A stretch of 64,000 bases of DNA from Labyrinthula sp. Ha. Taxonomy: Eukaryota > Sar > Bigyra > Labyrinthulida > Labyrinthulaceae. Under the pieces are notes generated by a model. The model was not told the DNA's origin and searched no databases. It saw only the letters and a list, made by a program, of their open reading frames with translations. Of this stretch, positions 19,196 to 30,337 are shown one piece after another (the first letter of the stretch is position 1; each line of letters begins with the position of its first letter). Where the stretch lies: NCBI GenBank assembly GCA_015227615.1, contig JAALGZ010000001.1, positions 2,542,001 to 2,606,000 of the forward strand, given 5' to 3'. A program made the translations under genes and the position numbers.

Positions 19196-20317
19196 ATGGT
19201 ACATTACCAAGTACGAATTACCAAAAGGTTGGTCCCAGCACAAGTTACTAACGCGGAGTATTTTCGTTGGCTGATCGTGACGATGGTCTTAGTTTACCTG
19301 GTCAACGAGAGAAGAACGAGAAGTTAGTTGCCTTCTACAAAATATAAAAAAATAATAATGGACAATAAAATCTAAGGACGCTGTTGTTCTTGCTTTGTTA
19401 AGCGACGAGGCTGCATATAGCACGCGCAAACGTGTTTGGCCAAAGGAATCAAAGGGTATACCCCACAAACACATGAATCCCCAAATGTCGATTAAATTAG
19501 CAGATATAATATCCTCACGAAGGTTTGTTCAAGAAAAGAATTTCAAGAGTTGGATTTAGTAGCACTCTTGCAAGGCAACCATGGATGCAAATTGGCCTTA
19601 TTAGAAGCAAGTTTCTTTCCTGAAATGTGATTTATTTTTCAAAGGAAAACCATGAAAATAGCGATAGGAGGGAAGCCCGATAATGATTAACAATGTCTAT
19701 TTCTAGAACGGCGCTAAGAATCTACAACTTGACAAAGCTGTTACCAGCGATGATTCTTTCAAAACTGCTGCAGCAAAAGCATCCAATTTGTCCAGTTTTC
19801 CTTTTTCTTTGTTGTTCAACATGCAAGTAATCCTCTCTAGAACCGTTATCTGTATCAGTTGTAAAACACTTATGTTACAAATAAGATAATATGGGGTATT
19901 AAACTGCTTTTAACATAGTCTAAGTGATTTCAAGGAATGTAACTGATGAGATCTTGAAGAGTAATACCTTTATTCAATTCTTTTTTTGTAGAGGTATGGG
20001 ATTTTTTCTTGCTTTGAATATGGGAGTTTCCTTCAAAGAATAATTTACGTGGAAAAATAGAATTTTAGCTTTTAGAGGAAAAGGGCAACGTCGAGTAAAT
20101 GCAGTTTTTGACTATGTGTATGTTTATCGGCCATCAGTTTTCAATCATCATAGAGGTATCAAATCGCTTAGTGAAAATAAGAAGAAATATTTTGAGAAAT
20201 TAAGACCCAACGAATCTTACTACAGAAACTTAAGTAGAAAACAACAGCAAAAGAGCATGGCTAACTGGAAGCTATAATAATGATAAAGAGTAAAATTTTT
20301 ATGACTAAAAAGCCTTA

Positions 20318-20441
20318 GATTAATGTAAACGTCTCTAAGGGAAGCTTAATTCAACTTAGTTCATAAGCGTAGCGTTCTTGTTAATATCCTTGCCTTACTT
20401 TGAAGCATCTGACTTTTCAATAGCTGGTCCCGAGCAGATAA
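20318..20441 (+). repeat. Diverged interspersed repeat, copy A
   Basis: The core 20371-20440 matches 49631-49700 at 55 of 70 positions without gaps by my hand alignment, and weaker similarity extends upstream on both sides. Same orientation. No coding potential; the family is unknown. Confidence 0.65.
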
Positions 20442-22756
20442 AGCTTGTAGCTGGCCAATCTAATTGGTGAAGATGATATTTTTCCATTCAACAAAAGCCT
20501 AGAAACTAACTACAGTTACGGTCTCTTATACTAAACTTTTAGCTCTTACAGTTCATGCGGGAAGAAGTTTCTGAATAACGACTCTGATAAAAATTTTGAT
20601 GGAAGTGGGCAGTTGCAAACTATTTCTATACTATCCAGAATATCTCATCATTTATCACAAGAATTATTAGCCATTAAAGCTAACGTCAAAAGTCTGATTT
20701 TCTATTCTTACTGAAAACTATGTGATCTTCTCGTCGCTAAGAAAGCTAAGAACTCTGTTTGGTTGCTTCTATTACGTAAGATTGTGCAAAATTTAGACCC
20801 TCCTCTCAAGCCGTACTCTTCAGATCCAATTCAAGCTCCAAGTTTAATTAAGGGAAAATAAGACTTTCCCAAAATTCACGCAAGATGCGGAGCCAGAAAA
20901 ACCCAGTATGATCTGTATTTGTTCCTAGAACAACGCGAATATCTTGCAGAGCGGCTTTGTAGTATAATGCTTCCTTGAAAACCCTTGCATATTATAGTAT
21001 TTGTGCGATCAAGCTCGTGTACAACTAGTTTAGTTACAAGTAATTTAATAGGTAGTACTTCTTATTATGACTCGACCATCAAAGTCTTGGCCATCGAACT
21101 AAGATTATTAGGATGCGATCCACTTGTATACCAAAAAAAGCCGCCAGATAGTTTGCAAAAATTTTAAGAGCGACAATGCACATGAGCGAGCTATATTTGA
21201 TGGCGAGATTTACACCTTTAATACAATTCAAATTGTTGAACCAATTATTGGTTTACTCTATTAAACTAAAATTTTATGCACCGAAGAGGTTAGAATTCAA
21301 TATGAAACAAGGTTAATAAAGTGTAATGAGAGTAAGAAGTGTTCCTATTTGCTTATTTTAAGTAACCTATATCAGGAAGATTAAATACAATTAACATAAG
21401 AGAAGTATTATCAAAAAGAGAGTCAAATCTTTTTTTAAGTCATTTCGATTCGGCTAGCTTCTAGGTTATCGGTATGGTAAGCGTTTAGTAACGGCAGCTA
21501 GAGCATATTGCTAAGTGTTCCTCAGTTCATTTTCTGGTTTCTTATATGGGATTTCTCCCTCCTCTCTGACAAGTTAGATCTACACGAGAGACTACTTTAA
21601 CACCCCGTTTTTATGTGATATGGAATATAAATAATAGAAGTCGGTAGTTAAGTAGTCATGGTGCCTGCATTATGTTAGACAATAATGCAAGTATTAACTA
21701 TTTTATCCAACAATTATAGTCTTAAGATTTAGGAGGTCTAGTAACATCTCTATAAAAATACTAATCTGTCTTGTACCTAAACACATAAAAAGTAAGCAAT
21801 GTATCCATAATGAAATTCAAATAATAGAATAAGCTCCAAACAGTTAACTAAGTGAAATGTAGTTACCCTTTAAGTTTAAGGTTAATCAGTTAGCCGGCTG
21901 AAAGGCGTAAATCAAATTAAATTATTAGCTCAGAAACTTATATAAAGTAATCCCATTTAAGTCATCTCAGTAGATTGGAAGAGCTGTTAAGGCTAAATTC
22001 AATATTTTATTCTGTGCGTCCTAGAGGGGACTATATCTGAGCAAGTAACCTGATGTTCAGCAGCTAGACAACATCTGACAAAATTCTTAGCTCAAGTTTG
22101 GTATCAAATTAAGATTCGTGGTTTCTTGTAATACTGGCTAAATTCTCTTATAATACAGTAGAACCAAGAAAGCGGTATTCTTGGTCGAAAGTAGCATTGT
22201 TATCCAACTAGTCTGTCTAATAAAATCGATTATTTTATGCACTTTAGGTGACCTGAAAAAAGAATAATTTATGTGCGGCATTAATTTTGGAAAAACCATA
22301 TTTCTCCTAAGGGACGCTACAAGATGCATTACTGAGATGAACATTATTAACCTTAGCATTACATTGTTTGTCGACATTCCATTAGTTTATTCTAATTCCG
22401 TAGCCCTACCTCAATCTTTACTCTTTGCCAGTTCTTAATTAGTTTCCTTTTTACTCAAAAGAGAAACCTTGGCTGGCTATTCTCTTCCCACCTTTCTCTG
22501 TAAATGCTCATGCTCTAGTGGCGCCTAACATGAGTTTTGGGTGAAGATAAATGAACTATAACTCCATAACAGGGAATTTCAGTTGGTAGGACACTATGAC
22601 GAAAATAATTACAAGATAACTCTTTGTAGTACCTGAAGAGATGTACGCAGAACTTTCTACTCGAGAACAATTTACAGGCTTTAGAACAGCCCAGAAAGTT
22701 TACTCCTTAATATGTAGAAGCTGACATAGATCCAGTGCACAACTTGGTGTTACAAT

Positions 22757-24571
22757 TCATGCTGTCTGCAGTGAGCTCAGTTCCTTTTCTATTTCTGACT
22801 TTTTCTTTAACTTCTCAAGTTGAGCTTCATTGAGCACTTGACCTTCAGCTTGCTTCTTCTCTAAGAGCTCTATGCTCTTAAGGGTCTTGGTAAGCTTCCG
22901 TATTAATTTTTCCGATTCAGAATATTTGCTAACAGGAGCTTCTGGCGGTTCTGGGATTTGTTTTTTCTTTGGCTTCTTTTTCTTAGATTTAACTCCAACA
23001 CTCAAACTGGAGGCATTAGAACCTATTACGCTTGCGCCAAGTGTCTTTTTTAGGCCTCCAGATGGCACAGAAGGCTTCGCTTTGTTTCTTAGGCCTGGAG
23101 GTATATATTTTCCACTGGTCTTTCCTTTTGTTGTTGAAGCCGCGAAATCCTTAAAGGAAGTAGGGCATCTGGAATCAACACCCCGGTCAAAACCTAATTC
23201 ACGTAAGAGCTTTGTATCGGTTTTTCGCCATTCCGCAGTTGCAAGTTTTAACCTCGTATCGTATGGCTTCTCTTGAAGTTTTTCACCATAATATGAAAAA
23301 ATTTGTAGCGAGTTATCGACACGTCTTCTAGGGTATGTACTTGCTGTGAGAAAAAGTCTACCATCAGCGCTCCAACCAAAATCTACAGGGGTTTGAGCCT
23401 TATTCTTCCCAAGCTTTCTAGGCAAAGGGTTTTCTCCAGATTTCTTTGACCTAACCAAAGGCGAGAGGTCCCAAAACTCAATGTCCCCAGGAAGATTACC
23501 AAAACCCGCTAAAGCTAAGAACCGTCCAAACGGGTTGAAAATACAATGGTTCGCATACACTTCCCCAAATCGAAAAATTGCTTGCCCCTTGAAATTGTGT
23601 AAACTCGCAAAAGCAGGCTGAGAGCCTGAAAGAAAAACAAAAACAGGTTTTTCAAGGGCTGCCATCGTACACCAGGCAAAATCTTTCACTCCTTCTCCAG
23701 ACCCTCCAGTAACACCTGTACTCTCGAAACCATCAAATGTTGAATAGAACAACGTCAACTGAGATTGTCCATAGTATGACTGGCCGCTCTTATCTTCAGC
23801 TGTCTCTGTTTTTAGTAAAGCTGCAACAAAATCAGTATTCGACCATTTGGCAACGGCAGATTGAGCATTGAAGAAATTCTTTCTAGCCAGTGACTTTCCT
23901 TCTTTCACAATATCTCCATAACCTGGCTTTCCGCTTTTTTCTTTGAAAAAAGTCAGAAAAAGATTATCTGGATTTTTTAATGGTTGGGATATATACGCAA
24001 CCCCATGTGCCTTCACCTAAACAAATGAACGTTAGCTATAAAATACCTGCCCCGAAGAAGTGAAACTCTTCGTCTCGAAGAACGAAACCCCACTACTTGT
24101 TCGTAGAAACAGGGTTTCATCATCATGTGAGAAAGATACTGAGGTGAAAGAGTTAGTATCAAAAAATTTGTCTGACAACTTTTTGACTAGGTTTATTCCA
24201 CAGTCTACAGAAAAGATCAAGATGTTTTCATCGGTTCCTGATTTCAGCTCTCTACCAACAACAAGAAACTTCCCTGTTCGTGAGAAAAATAAAGCTCGAA
24301 ATGATACCTCTAATGGATAGTTTCCAACCACTTCACTTAAGCTTTTGATATTAAGAAGTTTAACTTCATCGTCAAACAGCACCGCAACGTGCTTGCCATT
24401 GAATTCTACTGAGATTTGAACACAAGGTTTTTGTGTTAACAGTCCACCTTTTTCATTCAAATCAAAATTATTTCTCAAGTCAACGCTGAATGTTTTCAGT
24501 GTGTGAACACCTTCAACGGATGTATTCTCGACCGTTAAAATGTCAAGATTCTGCTTCGTTTGAGCAACCAT
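22757..24571 (-). CDS. EIF2A: Eukaryotic translation initiation factor 2A
   Basis: A 594-residue protein from two exons, 24571-24047 and 24016-22757, separated by a 30-nt GT-AG intron (24017-24046) with a CTAAC branch-like motif 16 nt before the AG. The N-terminal ~430 residues form the WD-repeat propeller of eIF2A. The stretch FNPFGRFLALAGFGNLPGDI followed by EFWD is the family hallmark, and WSADGRLFLTAST follows it. After the propeller comes GKYIPPGLRNK, matching the KYVPPHLR-type motif of eIF2A, then a Lys-rich linker and a C-terminal coiled coil (about 530-594). Length is close to human eIF2A. The protein delivers initiator tRNA in alternative initiation (known family role). It lies 67 bp downstream of RSP3 in the same orientation. 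Confidence 0.92.
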
Positions 24572-24638
24572 CGAAATTGTCTGCGGTTTTATTAATGACG
24601 TGGTTAAATGAAAGTGATAACAAATCCAACGGATGTCT

Positions 24639-25535
24639 TTATTTCTTATGCAAATCTTGAAGAACGTCTAATAAAGCATTATCAACAATGCGACAGCACA
24701 TCTTCTTCAAGTTAGATAATCTTTGCACCTCGGATGCAAGATTTGGTAAATATTGGGTGCGAATTTCTCTTCGCAAAGGTTCCTCAATTAACCCTGACTT
24801 ACTAAGATCTTCAACGACCTTCTCGCGTACTCGGTCGAAAACATCAAAAGCCTTCTTCTTTCTTGTAGAGTTTTCAACTTCTGTGACTGCTTTTTTTGCA
24901 GCTTTTTTATACTCTTTGGCAAGGTTCTCTCTTTCAAGTTGTTTTCTTCTTGCTTCTTCGTTGGCCTTCTGCACATTTTGAAACTGAGCACTAACTTCTT
25001 CTTGTTGAATTCTCTTTATTCTCTCCACATCTTTCGCTTCTTCCTCATTAATTACCTCGTGAACTGCTTGTTCAATTGTCCTGCCGACAATAACTTCCAG
25101 GATGGGTTCAACTTCAAGGTCAAAATCAAAAATTTCATCCACATTTACTTGTGCTTCTACATCAATGCCATAGGCAGGACGCTCATAAATCACATCTGGT
25201 AGCGGGTCTTCATATGAATCTGTTTGCATGGCTTGATTTGCTTCAGGGGGCTTCTCAGTAAGCTCAATGAGAAAGTCATCTGTCTGAACAGGTTTATCAA
25301 GGTCATTCAATTCCCCTTGACTACAGTTTGGAGCGAACTTTTGGTTCATCGAAGATGATTCATTCTCCTGATTGTTTAATTCTGTGCGACGACTTTTAGG
25401 TGCACTTGCTGTCTTCGTCTTTTTTGGCGACCCTACCGTGGATGCTGTGTGTACTCTTTGACTTAATATTGGACCTCTATGAACGCGGGGATCAAACATG
25501 ATGTTGCATGGTTTGCTTTTACTCTTTTCTTTCAT
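24639..25535 (-). CDS. RSPH3: Radial spoke protein 3 (axonemal)
   Basis: A 298-residue protein of the Radial_spoke_3 family, the spoke-stalk protein that anchors radial spokes to outer doublets and binds protein kinase A. The N-terminus has MFDPRVHRG, as in RSP3 orthologues (Y/FDxRVxRG). The characteristic blocks QTDDFLIELTEKP, AMQTDSYEDP and IFDFDLEVEPILEVIVGRTIEQAV follow in order. The C-terminal half is a Lys/Glu-rich helix. The start at 25535 (MKEKSKSKPCN) is chosen because the frame upstream would overlap the divergent CCDC40 coding region. Start codons of the two axonemal genes are 41 bp apart, implying a shared promoter. It is shorter than many animal RSPH3 proteins but close to the core domain. 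Confidence 0.92.
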   Translation of the reverse strand: MKEKSKSKPCNIMFDPRVHRGPILSQRVHTASTVGSPKKTKTASAPKSRRTELNNQENESSSMNQKFAPNCSQGELNDLDKPVQTDDFLIELTEKPPEANQAMQTDSYEDPLPDVIYERPAYGIDVEAQVNVDEIFDFDLEVEPILEVIVGRTIEQAVHEVINEEEAKDVERIKRIQQEEVSAQFQNVQKANEEARRKQLERENLAKEYKKAAKKAVTEVENSTRKKKAFDVFDRVREKVVEDLSKSGLIEEPLRREIRTQYLPNLASEVQRLSNLKKMCCRIVDNALLDVLQDLHKK

Positions 25536-25576
25536 CCTACTTAAACGGAATACAGTAGTAATCCGTTGACAAGTAA
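25536..25576. promoter_or_regulatory. 41-bp bidirectional promoter of RSP3 and CCDC40
   Basis: Only 41 bp separate the ATG codons of two divergent axonemal genes, so both transcripts must start in or very near it. It contains GTTGACAAGTAA, which loosely resembles two X-box (RFX) half-sites but does not match the consensus well. Confidence 0.5.
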
Positions 25577-28312
25577 ATGGAGTCAAGGTGTGAAATAAAT
25601 GAAGACAGTTTGGCGCAGGATAGTATTGATGCAAATAACTACCTTTCACTCTTACAGACTGACCCCTCGTTAAGTAAGGCCCAAAGCAAGTATGACGAAG
25701 ACACAGAGACGGAGAGAAATCTAGTAGAATTAACTAATTTAGAGAAGAACACACTCCTAGAACCAATTCAACAATCTATAGAACAGCAATTAATAGATAA
25801 AAGATACCAGATTGAGTGTCAAATAAGAGAGGAGAAAGAAGGCCTTAAGCGCGGAAAGAGTGAAAGAGAGCGCGTGGGAATAACGCTTTATGGACTTCAG
25901 CAACATTTAGCTCAAAGCCAGAATCATTTGAAATCCATGCAAAAGGAGCGAGATGCTATGGCAGTTCAAAGAGCAGCAAGAGAAAAACAAACATCTAATG
26001 TCAAAGTAATGCTTCAGGGTGTGGTAGAGAAATTTCTAAGACATCAGCTCGATCTGGAAGAATCAACCAAGGAACTAAATTCTTGCCGAGGTACTAAGTT
26101 TCAAGTGGATAAGTTTAAATTGGCTGTACAGGATGAAATTTCGTTAACAAAACGTCAAACATATAAATCAGAAGACAACATTCGTGACATTGAAACCAAT
26201 AAGAAATACCAAGATATTCGGGTAATCGAATTGGAAGGTGAAATCAAACTCTTTAGAGAGCAAGGAGAACTATTGAAAGAAAATATAGAATGGAAGAATA
26301 GACAAAACCTTCGGGTCAAAGAAGAAGTAGCTGCAATTCAGCAAAATTTAGATATGGCAGTTTCTAGTGCAAAAGAGATGGCATTGGAATGGGAGGCAAC
26401 TGTAAAAAAAATTGAACATCGAAATGAATCGCGAAGAATGATTGAGGCAACCATAGTTGAAACTAGAGACAAAGTGATAGTCAAGAAACAGGATCTATCA
26501 TACAGCTTTAATAAGATAGAAGAGGCTACAACTATCTTGGAAGAGATCGCTGCTGCGAAAAAGAAGCTTGCTAAGGAAACATCCAGAGCAGAAGATAAGG
26601 AAAACGCTTTGATTCTATCCTGTGAAAGAAAGAAAGATGAATATAAATCCCTACTTAACAGCATTGAAGTGTTGGAAGACATATCTCAAAAGTCCCAAGT
26701 GCGGATAACACTAGCTTCAAAAGAACTGAAATCTGTAAAAAAAAGGGATCTTGAGCAGAAGAAGAAAATATTTGACTGCGAACGGTCCCGGACAAAGTAC
26801 ATAGCGCAAAAGACTACACTGGATAATGAGTCAAGGAGTATGCTTCTAAAGGCGATGAAAATTAGAGAAGAGGTTTTCGCAAAGGAACTGCTGTTGGCTG
26901 AGGCAGAAAACGATTTATCAACAATAGAACTTGAAATTGAGAAGCAAATCGTGGAGAAAGAAGAAAAAGAAAAATCTTTGCGAGCAGTTCTTTTTGAGGT
27001 TGAAACTAAGGAAGATTTGGCGTCTGAGTACGAGTTGCAGCTCAGGCAACTTGAAACTGAACTGGAGAAAAAGCTTGTGGGGATAGACAAAATCAATAAG
27101 CAACTCCAGGTTATCCACGAGAATCAAGCTAAGCTAGACGATGCCGCTGCATTAGGTCCCCTGGAAAGTACAATTCATCATCTTAATCTGGAACTTACTT
27201 CTACTAAGAATGAGATAGAAACTCTAGGGAACCAATGGTTAAATTTGCAATGGGAATTAGTTGATTTAAACAAACAGTGGAACAGGAAGAGCATTATGGT
27301 TAACGAACTAAAATCAAAAATTCTCGTTCTTAGACAAAAAGAAGTGCGCCTGGAAAGTGTTGTGGCGACCTCTGAAATGGGACTGGCCAGCATAGTAAAA
27401 ACATATAAACATGGCCACCAAGAAACAAAGAGGTTAAACCAACTGATCTGTGAAAGTAAGTCAAAATATCAAAGCTTACTGAATAAGAAGAAGGTGACGA
27501 AAAAGGAGGTAACAAAAATACTTTCTGAATTTGAAAATTGCAACGCTCATTTGTGTGGAAGTCTAACCGATGTTGAAGAGGAAAACAAAAAGAAACAACA
27601 AAATGTTCTAAAGTTAGAAAAGAAGGTTAAAGAACTGGAAAAAGATATTTTAGTAGAAAAGAAGACCCAAGCCACAATTAATCCCAAAGAGGGTAAAGAC
27701 GAGGTAAATAAACTCAAGAGACAGAAATTTAAACTGGAAAAAGCTATTGACTGCTTTAAGCATCAGCAACAAACTATAATCAAATCAATGGAAAAAGCCG
27801 TCATTAGAAATGGCGAAATGAGTCTGAAAGCATTTAACCCCCAAACATCTTATAAGCTCAATAAGAGGCTGAATACAATCGATATACGAAAACGCATTAA
27901 TTCCTCACAAACTCGTCTGCGCCAGATACATGCCAAAGTTTCCAAGGTAGATAAAATTATAACCGATAATATTGATTTTGCAGACAATGTATTAGTGAAA
28001 CTCGAACAGGTAAAAAGAGACGAGAAGAATGCAACTGAAAAACTAAAAAAAGCTTGTACGGAGTCTGATGAGGCCAGATTTGATCGCCAGATACTTCAAA
28101 ATTCTGTGGATTCGTTATCTGCTGCGATTGAGAAGTATACGCAGCTTAGTTCGAACAGTGAGCGTGGCTTTGAAGTACTGAACAAGCCAAAGAATTGGGA
28201 GGTAAACATTGATTCAAACCTGGTGGCATTGCGAGAAGCAGTTTGCAGTCTTGAACCTGATTATCCAGAGTTGAAAACACAGTTTCAACGATTTCAACGA
28301 ATGTTAGAATAG
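25577..28312 (+). CDS. CCDC40: CCDC40/FAP172 axonemal coiled-coil protein
   Basis: A 911-residue, single-exon, almost wholly coiled-coil protein. Blocks typical of CCDC40 are present: the WLNLQWELVDLNKQW region (about residues 550-565), followed by INQ/IMVNELKSKILVLRQKE-type sequence; the QQTIIKSMEKAVIRNGEM block (about 733-750), which matches the conserved KMIRAMELAVARRE of animal CCDC40; the KLNKRLNTIDIRKRINSS block; and a C-terminal LEPDYPELKTQFQRFQRML matching the VRDEYPQF ending. With CCDC39 it forms the 96-nm molecular ruler that sets radial spoke and inner dynein arm spacing. It is divergent from RSP3, whose attachment this ruler positions, so co-expression is likely. The stop is 176 bp from the convergent neighbour. 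Confidence 0.88.
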   Translation: MESRCEINEDSLAQDSIDANNYLSLLQTDPSLSKAQSKYDEDTETERNLVELTNLEKNTLLEPIQQSIEQQLIDKRYQIECQIREEKEGLKRGKSERERVGITLYGLQQHLAQSQNHLKSMQKERDAMAVQRAAREKQTSNVKVMLQGVVEKFLRHQLDLEESTKELNSCRGTKFQVDKFKLAVQDEISLTKRQTYKSEDNIRDIETNKKYQDIRVIELEGEIKLFREQGELLKENIEWKNRQNLRVKEEVAAIQQNLDMAVSSAKEMALEWEATVKKIEHRNESRRMIEATIVETRDKVIVKKQDLSYSFNKIEEATTILEEIAAAKKKLAKETSRAEDKENALILSCERKKDEYKSLLNSIEVLEDISQKSQVRITLASKELKSVKKRDLEQKKKIFDCERSRTKYIAQKTTLDNESRSMLLKAMKIREEVFAKELLLAEAENDLSTIELEIEKQIVEKEEKEKSLRAVLFEVETKEDLASEYELQLRQLETELEKKLVGIDKINKQLQVIHENQAKLDDAAALGPLESTIHHLNLELTSTKNEIETLGNQWLNLQWELVDLNKQWNRKSIMVNELKSKILVLRQKEVRLESVVATSEMGLASIVKTYKHGHQETKRLNQLICESKSKYQSLLNKKKVTKKEVTKILSEFENCNAHLCGSLTDVEEENKKKQQNVLKLEKKVKELEKDILVEKKTQATINPKEGKDEVNKLKRQKFKLEKAIDCFKHQQQTIIKSMEKAVIRNGEMSLKAFNPQTSYKLNKRLNTIDIRKRINSSQTRLRQIHAKVSKVDKIITDNIDFADNVLVKLEQVKRDEKNATEKLKKACTESDEARFDRQILQNSVDSLSAAIEKYTQLSSNSERGFEVLNKPKNWEVNIDSNLVALREAVCSLEPDYPELKTQFQRFQRMLE

Positions 28313-28488
28313 ATACTCAAAGTTCATCTTGTCTTCACCAACCTAAAACTACATCAGTTTTTGAAAACATTTATTCAACAAAATCCAAGGCACTAACACC
28401 GTAAAGACTTTGTCTATGTTCTGTGACTCAAGCATTTAATCACGTTGCCTGAAGGTATAGGACCTTACAGCGGTTCTGTTTTACGGCA

Positions 28489-29303
28489 TCAGTTGGTTTT
28501 AATGAGTTCCTTTAAAGCGTCTGTTTTCTTCTTCAAGTGCTCCATTTTCATTCTGAAACGAGCGATCCTTTGTTTCTTGGATCCTTTATCAACTGGCTCT
28601 AAAGGAGGCTCAGGCTTCTTCCTTCTAACCGACTTATTTATAGGACATATCTTTAGAATATCGTCAAATGAATTATCTGTAAAACGCACAATGTGCGAAT
28701 ACCTGGTGGTTAAACATAGCTGAACTTGCCTCTGTGGTATCCCTACTTCTGGTTTCTTAGGTTCAGGCGAGGCAACAGTACTGGTAGTATCTTCTTTAGC
28801 AAGGGTAGATACTACAAAATCATACGAAGCAAAATCTTCAGTATTACTCTCGAGAAAGGATATATTTACTACCAGATACTTTCTCCATTCGTGATAAACT
28901 TTATTGTTCTCTTTCGGTATTTTTTCTTCGAACAATTCGAATGCTTTAGAAACACGACTTCCTACAAAGATTTCCAAGGGTTTTTCACCTGAGTAACAGT
29001 CTACCAAGAAAACACTTAGGTAAATAAAAAAGTAGTTCATAACCAAGTCAGATGAAATTTGCTCTAATGTCTTAGAAAAAGAAAAATACTACCTAAACAG
29101 TACTTTATGGTACCAGAAAAGAACTTCTTTGTAAATTCTTTTTTTCTACGCTTAGAAAAGCTTCTTCGATTTTCTTCCAAATATATTTCAACAACATTCA
29201 CAATGTTTTCAACATAAAGCTCGCTGCATATCTTTCTAAATTCATCAAAACTGTTGTCTTTCTTAATTGCTTCTAACCATCGTTGCTGCAACGATGCAAA
29301 CAT
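28489..29303 (-). CDS. Unknown protein, two exons; weak resemblance to SNAPC1/SNAP43
   Basis: Exons 29303-29093 and 29063-28489 join across a 29-nt GT-AG intron (29064-29092) to 261 residues. The first ~130 residues are helical with SFDEFRKICSEL near the start and an aromatic-rich helix NYFFIYLSVFLVD in the middle. The C-terminal ~60 residues are basic and end in a short coiled-coil-like stretch (MEHLKKKTDALKELI). The order SFDEF, then an aromatic YFxLY-type helix, then a tryptophan-bearing segment loosely recalls SNAPC1, a subunit of the snRNA-gene activating complex, but this is weak and I would not rely on it. It is divergent from the rhomboid gene with only 46 bp between ATGs and convergent with CCDC40. 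Confidence 0.7.
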
Positions 29304-29349
29304 TCATTTCCAGATGCGAGTATATTTGAAATAATCTCAATTTGTTATA
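29304..29349. promoter_or_regulatory. 46-bp bidirectional promoter
   Basis: The whole intergenic space between two divergent start codons (29303 minus and 29350 plus). AT-rich with no clear TATA box or shared motif with the RSP3/CCDC40 spacer. Confidence 0.45.
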
Positions 29350-30322
29350 ATGACTAAACGGACAAGAAGTAAAGACGTTGTACAAACAGTTAAAAATGAG
29401 TTTGGAACAGCATCATGGAGCGAAAAGTATGGGCTATTCTTAATACTCGTACATTTAACTGGAAGTAACCTCTTTATGACATTTATTTTAAGCCAGTTCC
29501 ATATTCAGCTTATCACCACAACCTACAGCCTCGATGCTGCTTCAAGTGTTCACATACCACCTTTCTCACAGAAACCTGCCACACTTAGTGAAAAATGTGT
29601 TAATTCTTACTTCCCTTGGAAATGAACTGGAGTTTAAGTTGGGAACGATGCTATTCCTTCGATATTGTTTGACTTCTCTTCTTTTTGGTGGTGTTGTTGG
29701 CTCACTTCTTGAAGCAACTGTGCAAGGAACCTCTGGATTAGTTCTATCCTTCTTGATTCTTAAAATCTTCTATTTTTGTTCAAACGGACAAAAAACTAAG
29801 AAATTGCCAAAAGCGCTGAGTTTCTTCTTTTTGTCGGTTTGTTCGATTTTCTATTTGATCTCTCTTTTTTATGAATATGACAATGTTGTCTTTGTAAAAA
29901 CTCCAAAGAAGAACCCGGAAATAGGATCTGAGTATGCACATATGATGACAGCATTTACAGGTGGATTTTTGTGTCCTTATTTATTTGGCATAAGACGAGA
30001 AAAAAAAGAATATAAAAAATTGAACTCCATCTTAAAGATTGCCAATTTAGAATTAAAAAAAGAAAAGGAGCAAAAGAAAGAGGTTGGGTTGTTTAAAAGG
30101 ATGAAAAAATTCGTAGCTGGAACAGATTCTGAAGGAGAGGGTTCCTCTGGAGAGGAATACTCAGATGATGGTGTTTACTTCGAAAAGGGTCGGAGAAAGT
30201 TAAAACGTAGAAACAATGCGGATTTGTATGAAAACATTCCTGATAGCAAGCTAAAACCTAGTCAAAGATTTCATAGACGTAACAGAGCAAGAAGAACTAG
30301 AAATGAGAGCCAAGAAAGTTGA
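29350..30322 (+). CDS. Rhomboid-family intramembrane serine protease, two exons
   Basis: Exons 29350-29464 and 29493-30322 join across a 28-nt intron (29465-29492) to 314 residues. Splicing puts the rhomboid signature into one frame: TYHLSHRNLPHLVKNVLIL followed by SLGNELEFKLG, matching the H-x3-H-L-x2-N ... G-x2-LE-x3-G block of TM2-TM3. The catalytic Ser sits in GTSG (GxSG motif, TM4), and the catalytic His in YAHMMTAFTGGF (TM6). Several hydrophobic helices surround these. The C-terminal ~100 residues are cytosolic-type, very basic, with an acidic Ser/Glu patch (DSEGEGSSGEEYSDD) typical of CK2 sites. Rhomboids cleave transmembrane helices; the substrate is unknown. The stop lies 15 bp from the stop of the next, convergent gene. 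Confidence 0.82.
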
Positions 30323-30337
30323 TGCAATGTTTCATGT

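Larger units (their letters stand above)
18951..22756. other. AT-rich intergenic desert with a GATAA-motif cluster and one interspersed repeat copy
   Basis: About 3.8 kb upstream of the pseudokinase and downstream of eIF2A. It holds the GATAA/ATCGAT motif cluster at 18991-19195 and one copy of a diverged repeat at 20318-20441, listed separately. Frames over 60 codons (19289-19474 minus, 20985-21167 plus, 22138-22377 minus) have no recognisable product. Confidence 0.6.
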
